Positions 1-14,200 of a stretch of DNA of 64,000 nucleotides are shown here, piece by piece. The notes under the pieces were generated by a model. It was not told the origin of the DNA. It saw nothing but the letters and a program-made list of their open reading frames with translations, and made no database searches. Position numbers and translations under genes: made by a program. This DNA comes from Liolophura sinensis (taxonomy: Eukaryota; Mollusca; Polyplacophora; Chitonida; Chitonidae). The stretch covers positions 7,560,281 through 7,624,280 of the forward strand of contig NC_088301.1 in assembly GCF_032854445.1 (NCBI RefSeq), written 5' to 3'. The stretch's first letter is position 1; each line of letters opens with the position of its first letter.

Positions 1-1737
1 CCTAGCCAATGATATGTGACCTGGCAGCATATCTGTACACTCACCATGATCTGCCTGGTCAATGATATGTGACCTGGCAGCATATCTGTACACTTACTAT
101 GATCTGTCAAGACAATGATATGTGACCTGGCAGCATATCTTTACACTTACCATGATCTGACAGGACAATGATATGTGACCTGGCAGCATATCTTTACACT
201 TACCATGATCTGTCAAGACAATGATATGTGACCTGGCAGCATATCTTTACACTTACCATGATCTGTCAGGACAATGATATGTGACCTGGCAGCGTATCTG
301 TACACTTACTATGATCTGTCAGGACAATGATATGTGACCTGGCAGCATATCTTTACACTTACCATGATCTGTCAGGACAATGATATGTGACCTGGCAGCG
401 TATCTGTACACTTACCATGATCTGTCAGGACAATGATATGTGACCTGGCAGCGTATCTGTACACTTAGTATGATCTGTCAAGACAATGATATGTGACCTG
501 GCAGCGTATCTGTACACTTACCATGATCTGTGAGGATAATGATATGTGACATGCCAGCATATCTGTACACTCACCATGATCTGCCACAACAGTGATATCT
601 CACCTGCGTGCCTGCACACTCACTGTTATCTGCCACGGCAACGATACCTGACCAGCACAACTGTGCCCTCACCATGATCTGCCACGACAATGATATCTGA
701 CCTGCATACTTGTGCACTCACTGTGATCTGCCACGACAATGATACCTGACCAGCACAACTGTGCCCTCACCATGATCTGCCACGACAATGATATCTGACC
801 TGCGTACCTGTGCACTCACTGTGATCTATCACGACAGTGATATCTGACCTACGTACCTGTGCACTCACTGTGATCTACCACGACAATGATATCTGACCTA
901 CGTACCAGTGCACTCACTGTGATCTGTCAGGACAATGATATCTGACCTACGTACCTGTGCACTCACTGTGATCTGCCACGACAATGATATCTGACCTGCG
1001 TACCTGTGCACTCAGGGTGATCTATCACGACAATGATATCTGACCTGCTTACCTGTATACTCACCGTGATCTGACATGGCAATGATACCTGACAACCACA
1101 ACTGTACCCTCACGATGATCTGCCACGACAATGATATCTGACCTGCGTACCTGTGCACTCACTGTGATCTGCGACGACAATGATATTACGTACCTGTGCA
1201 CTCCCCGTCATCTGACATGACAATGATACCTGACCAGCACAACTGTGCCCTCGCTGTGATCTGCCACAACAGTGATATCTGACCTGCGTACCTGTGCACT
1301 CACTGTGATCTACCACGACAATGATATCTGACCTGTGTACCTGTATACTCACCGTGATCTGATATGACAATGATACCTGACAAGCACAACTGTAGACTCA
1401 CCATGATCTGCCACAACACTGATATCTGACCAGTGTACCTGTACACTCACTGTGATTTGCCAGAACAATGACATCTGACCAGCATACCTGTATGCTCACC
1501 GTGATCTGCCAAAACAATGATATCTGACCAGCATACTTGTACACTCACTGTGATCTGCCACAACAATGACATCTGACCAGCATACCTGTACACTCACTGT
1601 GATCTGCCAAAACAATGATATCTCACTGGTGAGCGCACCTGTACACTCATCGTGGTCTGCCACTACAGTGATATCTCTCTGCAATGACGCTGATATCTGG
1701 CCAGTTTACCTGTACACTCACCGTGATCTGCCATGAC

Positions 1738-1806
1738 CCCGGTTTCCTCCCACCATTCTTGAGTACGGCGTAAAACACCAATCAAATAAATCAAATCAAA
1801 TCAAAT
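1738..1806 (+). mobile_element. SINE-1 3' fragment inside the array
   Basis: Contains the family end: cttgagtacggcgtaaaaca, ccaatc, then (aaatc) repeats. It interrupts the exon-derived array. Confidence 0.75.
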
Positions 1807-1962
1807 CTGCCACAACACTGATATCTGCGAAAACAATAATATCTCACTGGTGAGCGCACCTGTACACTCATCGTGGTCTGCCACGACACTGATATCTGAC
1901 CAGTGTACCTATACACTCACTGTGATCTGCCACAACAATGATATCTGATCAGTGTACCTGTA

Positions 1963-2096
1963 TTTTGATTTATTTGATTGGTGTTTTACGCCGTACTCAA
2001 GAATATTTCACTTATTCAGCATTATGGTGGGTGGAAACCGGGCAGAGCCCGGGGGAAACCCACGACCATCCGCAGGTTGCTGGCAGACAACCAGTA
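1963..2096 (-). mobile_element. SINE-1 copy, tRNA head missing
   Basis: Carries the family body: gattggtgttttacgccgta, attatggtgggtggaaaccg, and catccgcaggttgctgg. It is inserted within the C6 array about 60 bases from the exon donor. Confidence 0.85.
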
Positions 2097-2158
2097 CACT
2101 CACTGTGGTCTGCCATGACAGTGATATCTCACTAGCATACCTGTAGGCCTACACTTAC

Positions 2159-2267
2159 CGTGATCTGCCACAACAATGATATTAACACAAGTCTGTAGGT
2201 TTCTCCGCACCAGTCCGTCCATCAGCCGTCCCACCATGCTGTCTACTAGCTTCAGGGCTTCATCCGT
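2159..2267 (-). CDS. ENPP exon C6: zinc ligands D1790 and H1791
   Basis: Residues 1756-1792, [19 protein letters not shown] ... IIVVADHG. 109 bp, phase 0/1, acceptor ctttcag, donor gtaagt. It is the leftmost recognisable exon; its 3' end is the apparent source of the array that fills 1-2158. Confidence 0.92.
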
Positions 2268-5200
2268 CTGAAAGTGTGCAGAAATGTATTCAGCTGTTTG
2301 ATTTAATTTCACTGGTGTTTTTATGCCCAACTCAAGAATATTTCACTTACATGATGGTGGCTAGCATTACATATATGGAGGAAACCGAGGAATCCGGGAA
2401 AACCCACAACCATTTGCAGGTTGCTGGCAGACCTTCCCCACGTATGACCGGAGAGGAAGCCAACATGAGCTGGACTTGAACCCACAGCAACCGCATTGGT
2501 GAGAGACTAACTTCCTCGGCCACGAATGCCCCTTGAAATGTATTCAAAGATGCCTCGTGCAATTCATATTAAACAGACATTTGTTTGTAATTGATTTTTT
2601 TAGGCGTTGGCATTAGCAAAACAAAAAATAAAGTATCTGTAGTGTAACAATGAAAACTTCATTAAGACTGATGATTATTGGTTCGCCAACAACATGTACA
2701 TATTGCCCTAGGAAATGTTGGCTCTAATATGTTTATGATGCACATCTATTTAACATCAAAAACAATTGCGTGGCTCAGTTGGTTAGCGCCCTAGCGCAGC
2801 GCAATGACCCAGGAGTCTCTCACCAATGTGGTGGCTGTGAGTTTAAGTCCAGCTTTCCACCGGGCTCTGCCCGGTTTCCACCCACCATAATGCTGGCCGC
2901 CGTCGTATAAGTGAAATATTCTTGAGTACGGCGTAAAACACCAATCAAATAAATAAATAAAGCAAAAACAATTGCAACATGCTGGTTTTAGCTATCAAAT
3001 AATGTGGCTTTAATTGACACAATATCAAAAGTCCACAGTGGAACAAAAACATAATTTGTCGAAAATGAGAGAAACGGCCAACAATTCAAAATCAACCTGT
3101 AACTTTTCATAGAGAGGCTTTGTACCAAGTGTCAATTCAATATGAAGAATTGTTTTGAATACTTGTTTGGAAAACTTTTGTGATGGACTGCCTTTCTTAA
3201 CAGATAGGGAGCAAGCTAAATGGTGACATTAATTAACCCCTGGTAGTGGTAGAGGAATATTGTGTACAAGGTGTAGTATATACACATTTATAAAATCACT
3301 AAACTTAGATTTGGTAGCTTTAGCTAACATGTAGGAGATAACAGAATGCAAACTACCAGTACTATGCATATGTTTACCTGATTGAATTTTAATACATTGC
3401 TAATTTACGGTACAGCAAATTACAGTTAACACACACATTTCGTTGGCTTTGACCCCGAATCTATTGTGTCCTTGAGATTTTAAAGGCAGGGGTCTTGACC
3501 ACTTAAATTGGCCATGGCCCAGTTTACACTGCCAATTTTACATCACTACATCAGATGTGATTATTATACGATATTCAACTTGTTACACGTACATAGAGCT
3601 TGCGTAAGCTTTTCTGCTGTGATCTTGATCATGGCTTTATTTATAGCACCTACATTTATACACTTCTGAGTGACCACACCTAATTAACATTTTCTCATTC
3701 GGGAAATGGTTCTTGTACAATATGTGACAGGTATAAACATGCTTACTCTAAAGTAGCCGAAGGAAGTCAGTTAATAACAGCCGTTCAGATATTAAGAGGG
3801 CAGAGCCAATAATAGCCCCCTTAGCAGCACAACCTGACAGGTCTGAGAGAGTGAAACCACTTGTAGGTTAACCACTGTATTAAAATGGTCCTTCAGTTGC
3901 CAATCAGTGCCTTGGACACCTGCCGATCTAAGTCTTGCAATCGATCTCTTCATTGTACTGACCTTTCCAGTCATGCCAATTTTGAGATCGCTTTCGCTGA
4001 ATTGCTTCCTAAACTTTCAATCCTTATCGATACGGTACTACCACTAACACAATCAAAAAGACATTATCGTATGTCGTAATGTATTCACATGTAGCTGTTT
4101 CATTACAGTTCCTTGATAATAGCTTAGAAAATTCTATTTTTTTCTCATCTGAAAGATGACCAGATGTAACCAGATGCCACACATAACAATGCAAAATGTT
4201 TTTACAAGAAAACTGCATTCACTGGGTGGGGAATACAAAGTACATGAACATACATGTGGCTGGCTATGTAACTTTATCGCCTTTCCACCACCCAAAACAT
4301 CAAGCTACTAAATGATCTCCACTTTACAAGAACTACTACACTATTAAAACATGATACCTGTACAAATTTTTGTTTATGATGAATCTGCACACTAATCGCC
4401 TGGAAACAAACGAGCAATCAGAAAATCATTAAATATGCAAAAATTATGTGCAAGTCTAGCTGGTTTTCCATCATTATATGAGATTACACAAAATTAAAAC
4501 GACAAACCCCAATAAATATTTCTTGCTTTTGCTGAAGTGTATGTGTACAAGTCAACAAGAAATATCAACTTGTCATTATAAAATGATAATACCCATGGAA
4601 GGTTTTTACACAGTAATTGCCGCCAGATGGTACTTTGGCTATTTGTGGTCGTAATTCTGTCAAATCTGAACAATGGCTTTCTGCGACTGAATGATTCAAG
4701 CAGACCCAATAAATTTTTCAAAAGCCATGTCAATAAACACTCCATTGCTGACCTTGGACACTTTTCACCACCAGCCAATCAGAAAATGTGGACAAAGTAC
4801 TAGTGGTATGGTTGGGAAACTAGCGGTGAAAATGTTAATCATGCTGAGCAAGAATGTCATGTGAGCAAGAGATGAAACACAGGTGCTGATATGAGCTGTG
4901 ACTTTGGGACATTCAGATTCCAAAGGCAACTAAAGGAATGGGGTTGGGGTTGAAACACGCCCAACGTACGTTTCGTCTTTCACAGATTTGGAGCTGAACT
5001 GAACTGATTTAATTATATGACAGGGACTGAGGTAGAAGATGTCAGGTGAGTGAAATAAAATATGAATTCTGATCCAAGCAAGACCTTGCAACAACCAAAT
5101 TCCAGTGCATGGTAACAAATGTACAGTATCCAGTGGAAACAGTAGTACAGTGTCCCGTGGATACCAAATTACTGTATCCTATGGTGACCAAAGTACAGTA

Positions 5201-8200
5201 CCAATATTCAGTGGTAATCAAAAGACAGTATCAAGTGCCAACCAGGTTTAGTCTTCAGTGACAAAAGAAGTACAATATTCAGTGGCAACTTAAGTACAGT
5301 CTTCAGTGACAACCACAGGACAATCTTCAGTGCCAACCACAGGACAGTCTTCAGTGACAGCCACAGGACAGTCTTCTGTGGTAACCAAAAGACAGTATCA
5401 AGTGCCAACCAGGTTTAGTACAGTCTTCAGTGCCAACCAAAGTACAATATTCAGTGGCAACTTAAGTACAGTCTTCAGTGACAACCACAGGACAGTCTTC
5501 AGTGGCAACCACAGGAGAGTCTTCTGTGACAACCAAAAGACAGTATCAAGTGCCAGCCAGGTTTAGTACAGTCTTCAGTGCCAACCAAAGTACAATATTC
5601 AGTGGCAACTTAAGTACAGTCTTCAGTGACAACCACAGGACAGTCTTCAGTGGCAACCACAGGAGAGTCTTCTGTGACAACCAAAAGACAGTATCAAGTG
5701 CCAACCAGGTTTAGTAAAGTCTTCAGTAACAACCAAAGTACAATATTCAGTGGCAACTTAAGTGCAGTCTTCAGTGACAACCACAGGGCAATCTTCAGTG
5801 ACAACCACAGGACAGTCTTCTGTGGTAACCAAAAGACAGTATCAAGTGCCAACCACAGGACAGTCTTCAGTGATAACCACGGGACAGTCTCCAGTGACAA
5901 TCACAGGACAGACTCTAGAGCCAAATAAATTTGGCACAGTAACCAGTGCCAATCAAAGTACAGTAATCACGCCTGTTTGCTGTTTCAACCAATTTCAAAA
6001 GGCATTGGAAAGCACCATCTAACCATAAAGGTTTGAGCTAATCTTGCTTTTCACCAAGGAACATGTAATTTGACAAAATTTAGAACCCCTCATTTCAGCT
6101 TTCTGAGTGTAGTGACATTATGAAAATTTATCACCAAACGTCACCAAAAGCAAACGATTCTCACAGTGCTCTGCTGTCTCTGACGGGGACAACAAATTCC
6201 CTGGAGCCTGTCGACCTAACCGAGGGAATATTTCGCCTCCGCCTCAACCATATCGTCTACAGTATCATCCTAAACATCATCATAGCAGCAGGAATCCTGG
6301 GTAATATTCTAACTTTCATCATCCTGACTCGCAAAAGCATCCGCTCCACAACGACATCCGTCTACCTCCGTCTGCTGGCTCTAGCAGATATCTTAGTGCT
6401 TGTCACCGCGATATTTCGCTACAAAACGTACAAAATCTTACTGAGCAGCTGTATGGATATAAGCGTTTTCTTTTTCGATCCTTACGTGGAAGTTTACATT
6501 GAGCCTTTTCATTGGATCAGCCTAGGAATGTCTAGCTTCATTACACTGGCACTGTCTGTGGAGAGATATGTAGCTGTCAAGTACCCTCTGGCCATCAAGC
6601 ACACGTCCAAGCTAACCATCGTTCGGGTGTGCACAGCAGTGGTCCTTCTAACAGCCATTTATTTGACACTGCCCAATTTCTTCACCTACTCCGTGTCATG
6701 GGCGCAGTTTGAGAACACGACAGTAGCAATCGCACAGCTGACCCCTTTTGGAAACTCCTCCCAGTACATGTGTCTCTACCATGAATACATCATCCCGATT
6801 TGCTGGTACCTGCTTCCATGCTATTTCCTCACCAGCCTCAACTTCCTGTTGTGCATAAAGGTGCAGCATTCCTCCAGAATCCGCCTGGACCTCACTAAGG
6901 CTAACAGGAACCGTAAGTTGACCATTCTGGTCATTTCCGTCATTGCTGTCTACGTTCTTTGCAATCTGCCCCGATGCATCCTTGTGTTTTATCGTCTGGT
7001 GCATTTTCCTCACTTCTGCAAGGAGACAAGGAATTACTTTTCGCCGACCCCACGCTCTTACCTCAATGCAGATGTCTCCTCAAGCGTCTTGAATGTCCTC
7101 AACAGCTGCCTTAACATTATCATCTACTGCATTGTAGGTACCAAGTTTCGACAAGAGTTACGTAACTTTGTCATGTGTCACAGATTGCGATTTAGGCGCA
7201 AGGTGTTCCCAGCACTTCCTACCATTGACCAGAAGGTCACATCACTGGAACTACCTAATTACCAGCAGTGTACACAGCCAAATACAGGGGGTCACATAAC
7301 TGGAACTACCTAAATACCGGCTGTGTACATAGCCAAATACAGGAGATCACATCACTGGAACTACCTAATTACCGGCAATGTACATAGCCAAATACAGGAG
7401 GTCACATCATTGGAACTATCTAATTACCAGCTGTGTACATAGCCAAATACAGGGGGTCACATCACTGGAACTACCTAATTACCGGCAATGTACATAGCCA
7501 AATACAGGCGGTCACATCACTGGAACTATCTAATTACCGGCAATGTACATAGCCAAATACAGGAGGTCACATCATTGGAACTATCTAATTACCAGCTGTG
7601 TACATAGCCAAATACAGGGGGTCACATCACTGGAACTACCTAATTACCGGCAATGTACATAGCCAAATACAGGAGGTCACATCATTGGAACTATCTAATT
7701 ACCAGCTGTGTACATAGCCAAATACAGGGGGTCACATCACTGGAACTACCTAATTACCGGCAATGTACATAGCCAAATACAGGCGGTCACATCACTGGAA
7801 GTATCTAATTACCAGCTGTGTAAATAGCCAAATGCAGGAGGTCACATAACTGGAACTACCTAAATACCGGCTGTGTACATAGCCAAATACAGGAGATCAC
7901 ATCACTGGAACTACCTAATTACCGGCAATGTACATAGCCAAATACAGGAGGTCACATCACTGGAACTATCTAATTACCGGCAATGTACATAGCCAAATAC
8001 AGGAGGTCACATCATTGGAACTATCTAATTACCAGCTGTGTACATAGCCAAATACAGGGGGTCACATCACTGGAACTATCTAATCACCGGCTGTGTACAT
8101 AGCCAAATACAGGAGGTCACAATCACTGGAACTATCTAATTACCGGCTGTGTACATAGCCAAATACAGGAGGTCACATCACTGGAACTATCTAATTACCG

Positions 8201-11200
8201 GCTGTGTACATAGCCAAATACAGGAGGTCACATCACTGGAACTACCTAATTACCGGCTGTGTACATAGCCAGATACAGGTGGTCACATCACTGGAACTAC
8301 CTAATTACCGGCAATGGACACAGACAAATACAGGAAAGTGATTTGTCTTGACCTTTTACGTAGTATCACCTGATGCATAGGCACATATTCTTGTTGTCCT
8401 CAGAAGGTGTGGGTTTAACAACTGAATCAGACGGGAAATTTGTTCATTTACCGGCTCTCATTCCTTGTGGAACCTTTGCCATGCCATTGTGTTTCCATAA
8501 GGGAGTTTCGACATTGAAATCTTTAGTCGCTGAAGGTAAAACAGTTATTCTGTATCACGTGACTTGTGATAAATGTTAGGCAACCTTTGTTGACATTAAT
8601 TTACTGATCACTTGCCTCACGGTGTTTCAGAAGCACAAATGACACTCGTTTCCTTTAGAAACTTCCCAAAGGTTCAGGGGCCACTTTCACAAAATTACGT
8701 AAATCAATTTTTCGTAACTTTTTTCATAAATGATGTCGCTATTTGGTACTATAGCTCAGACGTCTTTAGCAAAAAAAGTTACGAGAAATATACGAAGTTT
8801 TGTGAAAGTAGACACAGCTTCCCAATTTTCCCCATAGTTTATCTTCTCTGAACACATTTTTACGAAACGCTCATGTCACAATAAATGCGATGCCGCAATA
8901 GCAGCCTAACATTTTTGACGGGTCGCACGATAAAGTGAGACTTTTTTTTTTACCTTTAGCGATAGAAGAGTTTGAACTCGAGACTCACCTATTGCGCAGT
9001 TTGATATATCCATCAGTTTGGTGTGCGTATATCTGTTTTTTTCGTCACATGCAGGAAAGATTGGTGGTATTAAAATTAACAAAAGTCAGTTGTTTACACC
9101 AGGCACGTTTGTATCCATATAACTAACTGCTATTATATTAGTTAAAACCACTCAGGTCATGAAAAGAGAACTTCACAGTCGTCTAAGACATTTGACTGGA
9201 ACTCAATGGAAAAGAGTGTAGTAAAACTAAAACCTTAAATCTGATCCAAGACTAAGGTTTTTATATTGGACATTCATTTTCCAGTCTAACAATAAACTGC
9301 ATTTATGCAAAATACCGTAATTTTCCTCTCTTTAAAAATTAATTTGAATTAATTATGTAAAGGTTGATGATATTAAGAGAGAATAGCAAGTTGTCTGACA
9401 CCATATTTATCAAGACTAATGTTTTGGTTTTGTTCAAAGATCAGAGACTGTTGACATTTTCAACATCTAACTATACATGAATGAATCTCTGTATGTATAT
9501 GTAGATGTATGTATATTAATATTTCTGTCCTTTTATTTTCACCACGACATTTTATTCGATCAATTTCATACTCGCCGAAATGTACTGCGAGCACCATCGA
9601 AATGCAATGATAGATCTGGACTTTTTTCGACAAGCACAGCATTAGCTATTTCGATTGTACGTATTTTTATATAATTCATGGAAGTTCTATACTAGGCTGA
9701 CCAGCACTTGACCCAATTCATTGACTGTTATGCTGAACACAAAACAAGGAATCACATCGGGGGATACAGTTAATGTGATGCAAAATCACGCTTCTCTGTA
9801 TGAATTTTCAACATATATGATAGGATCGACACATGAAGAAGAGTGTATCTGATGCTACGAAAGGAATGATTTTTCATGCTGCACAGTTTGTACCAAATCT
9901 TCACGTGTATGTAAGAGCTTTATGTACATGACCATTTCTGATATCAGCTGATGTTTTGTTTTAGGCCAATCATATTGTTACAATCTTTAAGCTTCTGAAT
10001 AATTCCTCATGGCAGAGATGCGTAGGCTAAACTGAATTCTGCATGAAGGTATGATACGTTTGTTACAGTGTGACCTAAGAAATCACCTCCCTACTCTCAA
10101 GAAATCAGTGTTAGTTCTGTATGACTTTTAAGGATTTGGGCTTAACATGTTTAATTTCCCTGCGGCATTGCAAAGTTCCAATCCACTTACGATGCTACTA
10201 CCCAATTTCTTCTCATTTTTGGTACGCTGTCTGCTCATTTTAGCCAATATATAATTGTAGCAGGATTAGTGAGTTTCTTTTTTTCTCTCACATGGTTAGA
10301 CCATCTCATGAACAACATATGGTAGCTAAACATACATGTAATAAATACCTGCTTCCAGAACTGAAACTTTGGAATTTGATTGCGTTTTATCTTTATACTA
10401 GCAACATGCATTTGTCTGATACTGTAAGCACCAGGCTTGTTTCCTACTTGGAAATTGTCAGTACCTATACAGGTATATAGTCATAATCAGTGTGTTCTTA
10501 TCCTTCAAAGAATTTGTCAGTGTAAATGTTCCTACCTTTACAGAATCTGTTCCTTGCCTGTGAATGGTGTAGTCTGGCTCATGGAAGTACAGACTGATAA
10601 AGTCTGGTCGCTCTTGTTCTGGTAAGTCTAGCCACTTCAGCACTGTCGACACTCGCTCTTCATAGGAAACACTGCTGTAAATCGAAGGACCATACAGGTT
10701 TAACATGTGTATTACATGCATGTGAGATACCGATTTCTTACTGAACTAAAGGTTTCGTAAGCATAAACTAAGTAAGTAATAAGGTTATAAACAGGGAGGA
10801 AACCCTGACAGGCGAATTCATACAAATACTAAAGAACCCAAATCTTGCTAATCTTTAAGACTTGATACACTGTATATCATCTAAAGATTAGAATTTTTCA
10901 AGTGACACATTTTTCTTGATTTTGATTGATTAACCCACTTTATCGGACCACTTACGAGAGTGTTATGAAATTTAAGAAACCTAAATACAGGTAAGTATTG
11001 TCATCAAATGTATCATTTTAAGGCTGTGACACATTTGATTCTTAAAGTACATTTTAATTTTAGGAAAATATACACCGATTGGCTGGAGGTACCTTGCACA
11101 ATGTATATATAACAATTTTAGCTGTAATGCGTGGTATATGTCAAATAAATAAATAAGTAAATAAATATTTCTACTGTTATTAAATCTGCAGCAATATCAG

Positions 11201-14200
11201 AGTTACATGTGCATTGTCAATTATTCATACTCACTTGGAATATGGAAAAGACACGTTTGGCAGCATACCTGGTGAATAAAAAGAAAAATACAAATGTGTT
11301 TAAACAGTCAAAGCCTGCAGTATTTGTATGAAAACTTCCTACGTGAAGTACAAACAGGTAATATTTACAATTTAATTCAAATGTGTGTCTTGAGTTATAT
11401 AATATCTGTCCAATTATCCATTAGCTTACAAGTACACTACCAGTACATGATGTACAACACTTCACAACTACAACAGCTTTACCAGAATCTGACAAGTGCA
11501 CTACCAGTACATGATGTACAACACTTGACAACTACAACAGCTTTACCAGAATCTGACAAGTGCACTACCAGTACATGATGTACAACACTTGACAACTACA
11601 ACAGCTTTACCAGAATCTGACAAGTGCATTATCCAGTTTTAATACCTGGCAATTACTACCATAATTCTCTATCACCTGACAATTAATCCACTTAAATTGT
11701 CCAGCATTGTTCGTCCAGTAAAGTACAATTATTCTCGTTTGTTCTTTAACAATTCCTACGTCTTTCCATTAGCTTGACATTGACAATTACTCTATTTTGT
11801 CCAATATTTGACGAGTACAATACATTTTTTACTACCTAAAAACCTACTAAACCTTCGCATGATTTTGAGTTTCCCCCAGGATCTGCCTGGTTTCCCCAAC
11901 CATCCTGGTTGCCGTTGTATATAAAGTGAATTATTTTTAGTATGGCGCAAAACACCAATCAAATAATCAAACAAATTCTAAACTATCTCTGGTACCAGAA
12001 AATTACTCCTCTTTACCAACTACCTCACAATTACTCTGAAATTACTACCTTGTATTCTGATATCACTTCCTGTCCAGAAGTAACAGTTTGCCGTCTTCCC
12101 CTGTTTAACAGCTGAGTTCCAAATCTGGAGAGCAAAACATTGCAATTCTGGTGATTTTATGAATATGCTTGCATCCTCAATAACAAATCATGCCAAAGAC
12201 ACCAGATATCTAACATGTAGCTCAATATACAGGCATTACAATCTGAAAATCCCCTGGCCAGGAAAAGCCATTCTAAATTACAGAAATTATCGCCCTGCTG
12301 AGTTAAGATTTATGGAGTGTAACTGCTCTAAAATTTGTTGCCATGACTAAGTTACTCTTGTTTAAAATAGCTGACTCTAGTTATATGGACCTTTGAATGA
12401 CTTTACAATGTTTGTTAGGAAGGTAGGATCACATTCTAAAGGAAAAATGTTCAAGTTTCAAGATCCAAAAGTAATATTCTATGACAAGTTTTATTTGGTT
12501 TGATTTAGTTTGGTTGATTGGTGTTTTACGCTGTACTCGAGAATATTTCACTTGTACGACGGGGGCCAGCATTATGGTGGGAGGAAACCGGACAGAGCCC
12601 GGGAGAAACCCACTACCATCCGCAGGTTGCTGACAGATCCCTTTAAGTTTTTAGTCAGCTGCAGTGCTTACTGGTTCCCCACCCCACCAGGCAGGGTCAG
12701 ATCTTCCTGATGTTCTGATGGAGAAACGCTCATCTAAAACTTTGTCGTACATCGAGTTGGCGACGATACCATGTGACTCAGGATACAGGCCCTAAAACCA
12801 AGAATAGCTCATTATATACAGTCCTACAGTCATGTGGGCAGAATACCAAAGTGGTATAGTGGCTGTTTTGGTGACTCTTATTTCAAATTTTTGACCAGAA
12901 GTAAAAACTGCACAGATCTGGACGGCTAGAATTTGTTCAAAACAAGGGCTTGGATCCATTTAATTTTAGAACACCACTGAACATCAATCTTGTTACTATA
13001 AATGAAACATGAATGAAAGAGATCATATACAACAGAATTTTTCTTAAACCTGAGAGATGTTTAAGGGATATACATTTTATGAACAATGTTATATAGCACA
13101 TAAATTCAAAGAATTTCATGAAAGAACAATACACAAATTTCAAGACACATTATGGCAACAGATGATCTTTGCAACATGTCGTCGCTTTATGACATGTTAT
13201 GTCATCAATCTGAAAATTTTAAAATGGGTGGTATACAGACTTTTGAAAACTAAAAGGACTTGTTTGGATTAATCTTCAAGAATTATGTTTGCGGGAGGGT
13301 TTGGGCATAAAATATTGATAAATTTTCACATCTCACAAAAGTTGATGTTTTGCACTCAGGCCACTCATTAAGTGAATGGTTTATGTTTTTAAAAGATGGA
13401 ATATTCACCAAAACTTGAATGACTGGCAGGCCGACCAACAGATAGACAGACAGAACAACTTATAGCGTTGTTTGTCGAAACTAAAATCTGAACCACAGAA
13501 ATGAGAAATGTTTTACTCAAAGAATGTTTTTATTTCCAGTTGTGGTTGTAGTATCTTGAAGAAAGCAAGCTTCAGAAGCTGTGCAACATTACAAAGTCAG
13601 ACTTACTGTGACAATGGAGTACATGTTGGGGAATGTCAGCGTGGGGTAGACAGGTCTCATGTAAGGTGCGTGAACCCCACATTGGCCCAGTCGTTGTACC
13701 ACCGGGGTTACGTTCCTCTTCAGAAGGTCAGCTCCAAACCCGTCCAAGCCAATAAGAATCAGTGGAGGTGTACTACAAGAACATAATCTCACATTGGTAC
13801 ATGCACCAAGTGCTTGGGTCAGCTTCATTGAAGAGCTCTTAACATTACACGGGCATACATGTACACGTACTACAATCATGGAGGCACTATGTTACTATTT
13901 TTACTTTTTATTTATTTACCTGATCGTTATTTAACACCACACTTTCCACTTATATACGATGACAGGGGCCGAAGTGGTTAGTGCCCCAGTGCAGCGCAAT
14001 GACCCAGGGGCCTCTCAGCAATGCAGTCGATGTGAGTTGAAGTATGGGGGCAGGTCTGTCAGCAACCGGAAGATGGTCGTGAGTTTCCCATGGGTTCTTC
14101 CCAGTTTCCTCCTACTTTAATGCTGGCTGTCATCGTATAAGTGAAATATTCTTTAGTACTGCGTTAAACACCAATCAAATAAATGAACAAATATATATGT

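Larger units (their letters stand above)
1..2158 (-). repeat. Minisatellite built from the 3' end and donor of ENPP exon C6
   Basis: About 40 units; 53 bp in 1-560 and ~49-50 bp in 560-2158, continuing off the left edge. Read on the minus strand each unit contains ATCATTGTCGTGGCAGATCA-like sequence followed by gtaagtg or gtgagtg, i.e. the codons for IIVVADHG plus a 5' splice site, then a spacer often ending in cag. It abuts exon C6. Two SINE fragments interrupt it at 1738-1806 and 1963-2096. Confidence 0.9.
2159..13772 (-). other. ENPP module C (first six exons, continues past the left edge)
   Basis: Exons C1-C6 have exactly the lengths of A1-A6 (166, 120, 76, 34, 139, 109). The sequence is more diverged than A is from B, so C split off earlier. 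The intron between C5 and C6 is 8.3 kb and hosts an antisense GPCR gene. Confidence 0.83.

Noticed and set aside
5306-6022. Overlapping plus-strand Ser/Thr/Gln-rich frames before the GPCR
   Set aside because: Products of the 24/148-bp repeat in several frames, with no signal peptide or splice support.
6696-7013. 105-codon minus-strand frame
   Set aside because: It is the antisense shadow of the GPCR coding region.
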